This document shows, piece after piece, positions 1-4,825 of a stretch of 6,448 nt of DNA. Below the pieces are notes generated by a model that did not search any database, had not been told where the DNA came from, and worked only from the letters and a program-made list of their open reading frames with translations. Made by a program: the position numbers and the translations under genes. This DNA comes from an uncultured Alkalilimnicola sp. (GTDB lineage: Bacteria; Pseudomonadota; Gammaproteobacteria; Nitrococcales; AK92), in assembly GCA_937951875.1 (NCBI GenBank), contig CALGAN010000049.1, positions 1 to 6,448 on the forward strand. Reading direction: 5' to 3'. Within the stretch, counting starts at the first letter, position 1. Each line of letters begins with the position of its first letter.

Positions 1-45
1 CCTCCCTGGCCGGCTCGCCCCGGCTCACCGCCGAAGCAGGCGCGC

Positions 46-73
46 ATTTTAGCCAGCCAAATAAAAAGGTCAA
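46..73 (-). promoter_or_regulatory. Candidate sigma70 promoter directed out of the left edge
   Basis: Read on the minus strand, TTGACC (68-73) matches the -35 consensus at five of six positions. TAAAAT (46-51) matches the -10 consensus at five of six. The spacer is 16 bp. Transcription would start near position 39-40 and run out of the window, so the gene it serves is not visible. A minus-strand ATG lies at 45-47, but it falls inside the -10 box and is not a credible start for this transcript. The -35 box lies partly in the stem of the cysA terminator and the spacer contains its T-tract. The promoter is inferred from sequence only. Confidence 0.5.
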
Positions 74-92
74 GCGGCCATTCGGCCGCTTG
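59..92 (-). terminator. Intrinsic terminator of cysA
   Basis: A perfect 9 bp GC-rich stem is formed by 71-79 and 84-92, with a 4-base loop at 80-83. On the minus strand it is followed by ACC and then TTTTTATTT (59-67), the usual U-rich tail. It lies about 50 bp beyond the cysA stop codon in the correct orientation. This is a textbook Rho-independent terminator for the cysA transcript. In the plus direction no T-run follows the stem, so it should act mainly on the minus strand. Confidence 0.85.
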
Positions 93-142
93 CCCCAGGT
101 TCGTATCGAGGCCGACCGTAAGTGCCGAGACGCGTTAAGGAA

Positions 143-1225
143 TCAGGCGACTTCGCTCCTTTCCTCCGCGCGCAGGAACACGCGCGTGTTGATCGGCCGC
201 AGGTAGGCGGTAGCGCCGCGCGCCAACCGCAGCTGGCGGTAGCGCTCCTTGGGCAGCTCGACCGATACCGGTGTACGCGAGTCGCGCGTCACCAGCTCCA
301 GACGCACGGCTGGTCCGACGATGGCGATGTCCGCGACCTCGGCGGCCAGCGCTCCGTCGCCGGTCGGCGCCGCCAGCACTTCCATCTCGTGCGGACGTAC
401 GTAAGCGACCGCCGGCGCATCATCGACGTCGGCGTGCTCCGGCACCGCCAGGGTCAGGCCGTCGAGCTTGGCCACACCGCGTTCGACCCGGCCCGGCAGC
501 TGGTTGACGCTACCCAGGAATTGGTAGACGAACGGCGTGGCGGGGTGATCGTAGACCTCCTCGGGAGAGCCGATCTGCTCGATCCGCCCCTTGTTCATGA
601 CCACCACGCGGTCGGCCACTTCCAGCGCCTCCTCCTGGTCGTGGGTGACGAACACGCTGGTGACGTGGATCTCGTCATGCAACCGCCGCAGCCAGCGGCG
701 CAGGTCCTTGCGGACTTGGGCATCGAGCGCGCCGAACGGCTCGTCCAGCAGCAGCACCTTGGGCTCGACCGCCAACGCCCGCGCCAGGGCGATGCGCTGG
801 CGCTGACCGCCCGAGAGCTGGTTGGGGTAACGGTCGGCCAGCCACTCCAGCTGCACCAGCTCCAGCAGACGCTGGACGCGGGCGCGGATTTCCTTCTCGG
901 AAGGACGCTGCCGGCGGGGCCGCACCCGCAGGCCGAACGCCACGTTCTCGAACACCGTCATGTGCCGGAACAGGGCATAGTGCTGGAACACGAAACCGAC
1001 ATTGCGGTCGCGCACGTGAATATTGGTGGTGTCCTCGCCGAAGAACAGCACACGACCGGCGTCGGGCTGCTCCAGGCCGGCGATGACGCGCAGCAGCGTG
1101 GTCTTGCCTGAGCCGGACGGCCCCAGCAGCGCCACCAGCTCGCCGTTGGGAATGTCCAGGTCGACGTGGTCGAGAGCCACGAAGTTCCCGAAACGCTTGT
1201 AGATTTGTTCGACCCTGATGCTCAT
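143..1225 (-). CDS. cysA: Sulfate/thiosulfate import ATP-binding protein CysA
   Basis: This is the ATPase subunit of the sulfate/thiosulfate ABC importer. It hydrolyses ATP at the cytoplasmic face of the CysT-CysW channel. The 360-residue length is close to the roughly 365 of E. coli CysA. Visible motifs are Walker A GPSGSGKTT (35-43), Q-loop Gln81, signature LSGGQ (137-141), Walker B VLLLDEP (157-163), D-loop GALDA (165-169) and switch His195. A C-terminal regulatory region of about 120 residues includes VRPHEMEV (276-283), which is typical of CysA. The ATG is supported by GGAGGT six bases upstream. The gene is divergent from the binding-protein and permease genes instead of following cysW, so it needs its own promoter. 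It ends just before a strong terminator. All catalytic motifs are intact. Assignment to CysA over another importer ATPase rests on its C-terminal domain and its neighbours. Confidence 0.95.
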   Translation of the reverse strand: MSIRVEQIYKRFGNFVALDHVDLDIPNGELVALLGPSGSGKTTLLRVIAGLEQPDAGRVLFFGEDTTNIHVRDRNVGFVFQHYALFRHMTVFENVAFGLRVRPRRQRPSEKEIRARVQRLLELVQLEWLADRYPNQLSGGQRQRIALARALAVEPKVLLLDEPFGALDAQVRKDLRRWLRRLHDEIHVTSVFVTHDQEEALEVADRVVVMNKGRIEQIGSPEEVYDHPATPFVYQFLGSVNQLPGRVERGVAKLDGLTLAVPEHADVDDAPAVAYVRPHEMEVLAAPTGDGALAAEVADIAIVGPAVRLELVTRDSRTPVSVELPKERYRQLRLARGATAYLRPINTRVFLRAEERSEVA

Positions 1226-1281
1226 ACCCGGACCTCCGGCGATATCAGCACGCGACCTTAGCCGCCAGGCTGGGTGCTGTG

Positions 1282-1390
1282 AAGAATCGTTTTCTTATGT
1301 CGATATGCCCCTAGACCATAAGCGAGTCCCGGCAACGCTTAGCACCGAGGGCAATACCTAAAGCACGATATATTCTTTGGGGTTATTAAT
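1282..1390. promoter_or_regulatory. Candidate CysB-type regulatory region
   Basis: The divergent 230 bp gap is AT-rich here compared with the rest of the window. It contains several dyads: AAGAA/TTCTT (1282-1286 and 1292-1296), CTTATG/CATAAG (1294-1299 and 1317-1322, 17 bases between arms), and an AT-rich block ending in TTCTTTGGGGTTATTAAT (1373-1390) that abuts a candidate promoter. Sulfate uptake genes in gammaproteobacteria are usually activated by the LysR-type regulator CysB, whose sites are degenerate, AT-rich and placed just upstream of -35. Placement and composition fit this, but no site can be assigned with certainty. No convincing separate cysA promoter was found on the minus strand in this gap. 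Confidence 0.35.
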
Positions 1391-1405
1391 CCGACTGCTT
1401 ATCAT
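1377..1405 (+). promoter_or_regulatory. Candidate promoter of the binding-protein/permease operon
   Basis: TTGGGG (1377-1382) is a weak -35 box, matching the consensus at three of six positions. TATCAT (1400-1405) is a good -10 box, matching at five of six. The spacer is 17 bp. A poor -35 with a good -10 is what one expects at an activator-dependent promoter such as those of the cys regulon. Transcription would start near 1412, giving a 5' leader of roughly 44 bases with the ribosome binding site GAGGG at 1446-1450. Confidence 0.45.
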
Positions 1406-1455
1406 GGGACCAGCGGCCGTTCGGCCAACCTGACATCGCTTCCACGAGGGACATC

Positions 1456-2463
1456 ATGCGCAAGCACCAACTGCTCGGCGCGCTGCTGCTGGGTTTGAGC
1501 GTCGTCGCCGCACCGGCCCGAGCCGCCACCGAGATCCTGAATGCGTCCTACGACGTCGCCCGCGAGCTGTTCGCCGAGATCAATCCGGCTTTCAAGAAAT
1601 ACTGGCAGGAGAAAACCGGCGAGCAGGTCGAGATCAAGCAATCGCACGCCGGTACGTCCAAGCAGGCGCGCGCGATCATGGAAGGCCTGCCGGCCGACGT
1701 GGTGACCTTCAACCAATACACCGACATCGACGCGCTGGAGAACGCCGGCCTGGTGGCCAAGGGCTGGAAGGAGCGGCTACCGCACGCCAGCTCGCCCTAC
1801 TATTCGGCGCCGGCGTTCCTGGTGCGCAAGGGCAACCCGAAGAACATCAAGGACTGGGGCGATCTGGCGCGGCCGGACGTGAAGGTGGTGTTCCCCAATC
1901 CCAAGACCTCGGGCAACGCCCGCTACAGCTACCTCGGCGCCTGGGCCTGGGCGCACAAGCAGTTCGGCGGCGACGAGGCCAAGATCCGCGAATTCATGAA
2001 CAAGTTCCTGGCCAACGTGCCGGTGTTCGACACCGGCGGCCGCGGCGCCACCACCACCTTCGTCGAGCGCAAGATCGGCGACGTGCTGCTGACCTTCGAG
2101 GCCGAGACCCATAACATTCGCCGCGAGTACGGCGACGAGGCCTACGAGGTGGTGGTGCCCAGCGTCACCGTGATCGCCGACTTCCCGGTGAGCGTGGTAG
2201 ACAAGGTCGTGGACCGGCGCGGCACCCGCAAGGTGGCGGAGGAGTATCTGAAGTTCCTCTACTCCGAGCAGGGTCAGGAGATTCTGGCGCAACGCTACTA
2301 CCGGGTGCGCTCGGAAAGCGTCGCCAAGAAGTACGCCGATCAGTTCCCGGCGACCGAGCTGGTGCAGATCGAGAAGCTGCTCGGCGACTGGGAGCAGATT
2401 CAGAAGGTACACTTCGCCTCCGGCGGTCTGTTCGACCAGGCCATGGAAAAACGCCGCCGCTGA
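1456..2463 (+). CDS. cysP: Periplasmic sulfate/thiosulfate-binding protein
   Basis: This 335-residue protein is the periplasmic solute-binding subunit that delivers sulfate or thiosulfate to CysT/CysW. A signal peptide is clear: a basic start (MRKHQ), a hydrophobic core, and a likely cleavage after ARA at residue 23. Family signatures are NASYD (29-33), KQSHAG (61-66), FLVRKGNP (121-128), NPKTSGNAR (148-156) and DTGGRGATTTF (192-202). The SD sequence GAGGG lies five bases before the ATG. Compared from memory with E. coli, the first two thirds resemble CysP, including Phe214 where Sbp has the ligand-contacting Trp. The C-terminal third (VSVVDKVV, 245-252; YLKFLYSEQGQEI, 264-276; a final GGLFDQ) resembles Sbp. 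The family is certain, but the choice between cysP and sbp is not. It is first in the operon and is followed by a hairpin. Confidence 0.93.
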   Translation: MRKHQLLGALLLGLSVVAAPARAATEILNASYDVARELFAEINPAFKKYWQEKTGEQVEIKQSHAGTSKQARAIMEGLPADVVTFNQYTDIDALENAGLVAKGWKERLPHASSPYYSAPAFLVRKGNPKNIKDWGDLARPDVKVVFPNPKTSGNARYSYLGAWAWAHKQFGGDEAKIREFMNKFLANVPVFDTGGRGATTTFVERKIGDVLLTFEAETHNIRREYGDEAYEVVVPSVTVIADFPVSVVDKVVDRRGTRKVAEEYLKFLYSEQGQEILAQRYYRVRSESVAKKYADQFPATELVQIEKLLGDWEQIQKVHFASGGLFDQAMEKRRR

Positions 2464-2494
2464 TCGGCCAACCGCCCATTCTTCGGCTCTGGGA

Positions 2495-2529
2495 CGGCCG
2501 GTGCGCGCCAGCACCGGCCGCTTGCTTTT
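2495..2529 (+). terminator. Intra-operon hairpin with T-rich tail (partial terminator or mRNA 3' stabiliser)
   Basis: A perfect 10 bp stem (2495-2504 with 2511-2520, CGGCCGGTGC paired with its complement) closes a six-base loop. It is followed by CTTGCTTTT. It lies 31 bases after the binding-protein stop and just before the ribosome binding site of cysT (GGAAG at 2530-2534). The interrupted T-tract suggests incomplete termination. A hairpin here would let the binding protein be made in excess over the membrane subunits, as is common in ABC importer operons. Alternatively it could protect the upstream mRNA end from exonucleases. Confidence 0.6.
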
Positions 2530-2541
2530 GGAAGATAGTGG

Positions 2542-3390
2542 ATGAGCGTCAAATCGTTGGCCTTCCCTAGGCCGCGCCGCGTGTTGCCGGGGTTTGGCAT
2601 CACCATGGGCACCACCCTGCTGTTCGTCGGCCTGGTGGTGCTGCTGCCGTTGAGCGCCCTGTTGATCAAAACCGGCGGCCTCGGGCCGTCCGAGTTCTGG
2701 GCGATCATCACCTCGGAACGAGCGCTCGCCTCCTACCGGGTCACGGTCGGCTCGGCGCTGGCCGCCTCCTTGTTCAACGTCGGCTTCGGCCTGCTGCTGG
2801 CCTGGATCCTGACCCGCTACCGTTTTCCCGGCCGCACCTTCCTGGACGCGGCGGTGGACCTGCCGTTCGCGCTGCCCACCTCGGTGGCGGGCGTGGCGCT
2901 GACCGGCCTGTTCGCCAGCAACGGCTGGTACGGCCGGCTGCTGGAGCAGATCGGCATTCAGGTGGCGTACACCCCGCTGGGCATCACCATCGCCATGGCC
3001 TTCACCAGCATCCCGTTCGTGGTGCGCAGTGTGCAGCCGGTGCTGGAGGAAATGGAGCCCGAGCTGGAGGAGGCGGCGCACACCCTGGGCGCGACCGCCG
3101 CGCAAACCTTCCGCCGCGTGGTACTGCCCACCATCACCCCCGCCCTGCTCACCGGCTTCGCCCTGGCGCTGGCGCGCAGCCTGGGCGAGTTCGGTGCGGT
3201 GATCTTCATCGCCGGCAACATGCCGTTCGAGACCGAGATCACCGCGCTGCTGATCATGATCCGGCTCGAGGAGTACGACTACGAAGCGGCGGCGGCGATC
3301 GCCACCACGGTGCTGGCGGCGGCGCTGGTGCTGCTGCTCGCCATCCATATCCTGCAGGCCTACGTGGCGCGCTACGAGCGGAGGAGCTGA
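2542..3390 (+). CDS. cysT: Sulfate/thiosulfate ABC transporter permease CysT (CysU)
   Basis: This inner-membrane permease subunit pairs with CysW to form the sulfate/thiosulfate channel. It has 282 residues, the normal family length. About six membrane segments are seen, near residues 19-43, 66-90, 105-125, 144-164, 202-224 and 250-272. The DLPFALPTSVAG stretch (106-117) is a hallmark of CysT. The EAA loop, EEAAHTLGA through RRVVLP (176-196), contacts the ATPase. SLGEFGAV (213-220) is also conserved. The ATG has the SD sequence GGAAG seven bases upstream. The stop codon overlaps the cysW start, so the two permeases are probably translationally coupled. It lies 78 bp after the binding-protein gene with a hairpin between them. 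Placement next to the binding-protein gene and these motifs favour CysT over a molybdate ModB-type permease. Confidence 0.94.
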   Translation: MSVKSLAFPRPRRVLPGFGITMGTTLLFVGLVVLLPLSALLIKTGGLGPSEFWAIITSERALASYRVTVGSALAASLFNVGFGLLLAWILTRYRFPGRTFLDAAVDLPFALPTSVAGVALTGLFASNGWYGRLLEQIGIQVAYTPLGITIAMAFTSIPFVVRSVQPVLEEMEPELEEAAHTLGATAAQTFRRVVLPTITPALLTGFALALARSLGEFGAVIFIAGNMPFETEITALLIMIRLEEYDYEAAAAIATTVLAAALVLLLAIHILQAYVARYERRS

Positions 3391-4235
3391 TGGACACCGC
3401 CAAGCGTTCTTCGGTACGCGCGGAGCACACCCTGGTCAGCCGGCTGCTGATCGCGCTGGGCGTGATCGGCGCGGTCCTGCTGATCTTCATGCCGCTGGCG
3501 ACCATCTTCGCCCAGGCGCTGTCCCAGGGCTGGCGGGTCTACGTCGACAACCTCATCCACCCGGACACCGTGCACGCCATCGGCCTGACCCTGCTCACCG
3601 CGGCGGTGGCGGTGCCGATCAACATCGTGTTCGGCGTGGCCGCCGCCTGGCTGCTGACCCGTTTCGACTTTCCGGGCAAGAAGCTGCTCAACACCTTCAT
3701 CGACATTCCATTCTCGGTGTCGCCGGTGGTGGCGGGCGTGATGTACCTGATGCTGTATGGCTCGCGCGGCTGGATCGGGGGCTGGCTGGCCGAGCACGAC
3801 ATCCAACTGATGTTCAACGTGGTCGGCGTGATCATGGTGACCGTGTTCGTCACCAGCCCGTTCGTGGCGCGCGAGCTCATCCCCTTCATGCAGGCCAAGG
3901 GCAGCGAGGAGGAAGAAGCCGCCACCGTGCTCGGCGCCAGCGGCTGGCAGACCTTCTGGCGGGTGACCCTGCCCAACATCAAATGGGCGCTGATCTACGG
4001 CGTGATCCTGTGCAATGCCCGCGCTATGGGCGAGTTCGGCGCGGTGTCGGTGGTGTCCGGCAGCATCCGCGGCGAGACCAACACGCTGCCGCTGCACGTC
4101 GAGCTGCTGTATCAGGATTACAACGCCACCGGCGCCTTCGCCGCCGCTTCGCTCCTGGCGACGCTGGCGGTGATCACGCTGGTGCTCAAGACCATCGCCG
4201 AGTGGCGGCAACGGCGCAGTCTGCAGGAGCAATAG
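3390..4235 (+). CDS. cysW: Sulfate/thiosulfate ABC transporter permease CysW
   Basis: This is the second inner-membrane permease of the sulfate/thiosulfate importer, 281 residues long and full length for the family. Membrane segments lie near residues 16-42, 62-90, 103-123, 142-162, 199-222 and 247-269. DIPFSVSPVVAG (105-116) is the CysW counterpart of the CysT signature. The EAA loop EEEAATVLGASGWQTF (174-189), followed by RVTLP, is the ATPase contact. SGSIRGETNTLPLHVE (223-238) is specific to CysW. The start ATG shares one base with the cysT TGA stop. It is preceded by GGAGGAG (3380-3386), only a few bases away, which supports coupled translation. In E. coli cysA would follow cysW. Here it is absent from this position and encoded divergently upstream. 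No terminator is seen after the stop. Confidence 0.95.
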   Translation: MDTAKRSSVRAEHTLVSRLLIALGVIGAVLLIFMPLATIFAQALSQGWRVYVDNLIHPDTVHAIGLTLLTAAVAVPINIVFGVAAAWLLTRFDFPGKKLLNTFIDIPFSVSPVVAGVMYLMLYGSRGWIGGWLAEHDIQLMFNVVGVIMVTVFVTSPFVARELIPFMQAKGSEEEEAATVLGASGWQTFWRVTLPNIKWALIYGVILCNARAMGEFGAVSVVSGSIRGETNTLPLHVELLYQDYNATGAFAAASLLATLAVITLVLKTIAEWRQRRSLQEQ

Positions 4236-4282
4236 CCGGCTCCCGCGGCCATCGCCTTGGCGCCAGCGCGCAGGACGGCATC

Positions 4283-4711
4283 ATGCGACTTTGGACCGTA
4301 CACCCCAAGCACCTCGACGCCCGCGGCCTGGTGGCCCTGTGGCGCGAGGCCCTGCTGGCGCAGGCGGTGCTGCGCGGTCAGACCCGGGGCTATCGGCATC
4401 ACCCACAGCTGGTGCGCTTCCGCGCGGCCCCGGACCCACTGGCGGCGATCACCGCTTACCTGCACGCGGTGGCCGACGAGACGGCCGCGCGCGGTTACCG
4501 CTTCGACCGCCGACGCATCCACGCACCGGCGACCGCGCTGACCATGGAGGAGACGCAAGGTCAGCTCGACCATGAATGGGCCCATCTGCTGCGCAAGCTG
4601 CAGGTACGCGATCCGCCGCGCCACCGAGCGCTTCGTGCCCTGGATACGGCCGAACCGCATCCCTGTTTCCGGATCGTGCCCGGCCGGGTGAGGGACTGGG
4701 AAAAACCCTGA
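4283..4711 (+). CDS. Pyrimidine dimer DNA glycosylase / endonuclease V family protein
   Basis: This 142-residue protein resembles the bacterial branch of the T4 endonuclease V family (Pyr_excise). That family incises DNA at UV-induced cyclobutane pyrimidine dimers. Recognisable features are the N-terminal MRLWTVHPKHLD (1-12) and LVALWRE (16-22), in which Glu22 aligns with the catalytic Glu23 of T4 endonuclease V. GYRHHPQLVRFR (36-47), the helix around AITAYLHAV (55-63) and RGYRFD (70-75) are also typical. The length matches the family (T4 enzyme 138 residues). The ATG at 4283 was chosen because homology begins exactly there; a weak AGGA (4272-4275) lies seven bases upstream. The open frame extends back inside cysW, but that part is out-of-frame cysW. 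It starts 47 bp after cysW with no visible terminator or promoter between, so cotranscription is possible. Activity on dimers in this bacterial branch is inferred. Confidence 0.75.
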   Translation: MRLWTVHPKHLDARGLVALWREALLAQAVLRGQTRGYRHHPQLVRFRAAPDPLAAITAYLHAVADETAARGYRFDRRRIHAPATALTMEETQGQLDHEWAHLLRKLQVRDPPRHRALRALDTAEPHPCFRIVPGRVRDWEKP

Positions 4712-4737
4712 CGGGGTGATGCCTGCCACCCCGGTCA
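4709..4737 (+). terminator. Hairpin overlapping the stop codon of the glycosylase gene
   Basis: TGAC-GGGGTG (4709-4718) pairs with CACCCC-G-GTCA (4727-4737), giving a 10 bp stem with one bulged G and an eight-base loop. It starts on the stop codon itself. No T-run follows, so it is not a classic intrinsic terminator. It could be a weak terminator, a Rho-associated end or an mRNA stabiliser separating this unit from the next gene. Confidence 0.35.
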
Positions 4738-4743
4738 CGGCTC

Positions 4744-4771
4744 TTCGCCCAAAGACGCGCTAAAGTCTAAT
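4744..4771 (+). promoter_or_regulatory. Candidate promoter of the Na/Pi-type transporter gene
   Basis: TTCGCC (4744-4749) is a weak -35 box. TCTAAT (4766-4771) matches the -10 consensus at five of six positions. The spacer is 16 bp. The inferred start near 4777 would fall within the hairpin at 4773-4795. No recognisable Pho box was seen. Support is limited to the -10 box and the AT-rich pocket in an otherwise GC-rich region. Confidence 0.35.
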
Positions 4772-4772
4772 A

Positions 4773-4795
4773 GCCTGTTTCGTCGAGAAACGGGC
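4773..4795 (+). other. Hairpin in the 5' leader of the Na/Pi-type transporter gene
   Basis: GCCTGTTTC (4773-4781) pairs with GAAACGGGC (4787-4795) through nine pairs including one G-T, around a five-base loop. It lies 30 bases before the ATG at 4826. No T-run follows on the plus strand, so it is not a terminator for upstream transcription. It could stabilise the 5' end of the message or be an operator-like dyad. Its function is unknown. Confidence 0.4.
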
Positions 4796-4825
4796 GCCAT
4801 ACATCGCGCATTGGAAGCAACAACT

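Noticed and set aside
45..47. Minus-strand ATG near the left edge as a partial gene start
   Set aside because: The ATG overlaps the candidate -10 box and has no ribosome binding site, and only about 15 codons are available before the window edge.
122..1111. 329-residue plus-strand open frame
   Set aside because: It is antisense to cysA, which has every ABC ATPase motif. The translation has no recognisable motif.
1413..1428. Copy of the GCGGCC-TTC-GGCC pattern seen in the cysA terminator
   Set aside because: Only a 4 bp stem forms here, with no T-run. A short GC-rich match like this is expected by chance.
1777..3348. 523-residue minus-strand open frame
   Set aside because: It lies antisense to the binding protein and cysT, both full-length members of known families. 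Its translation is rich in Gln, His, Arg and Gly with no domain pattern, which is typical of a high-GC antisense shadow.
3372..4232. 286-residue minus-strand open frame
   Set aside because: It is antisense to cysW across its whole length and shows low-complexity His/Gln/Asp/Arg composition.
3983..4282. N-terminal extension of the glycosylase frame into cysW
   Set aside because: These 100 codons are out-of-frame cysW sequence. Homology to the endonuclease V family begins exactly at the Met encoded at 4283.
4811..4825. TTG start adding five residues to the Na/Pi-type transporter
   Set aside because: The GGAAG ribosome binding site at 4813-4817 is well spaced for the ATG at 4826 and would lie inside the coding region if TTG were used.
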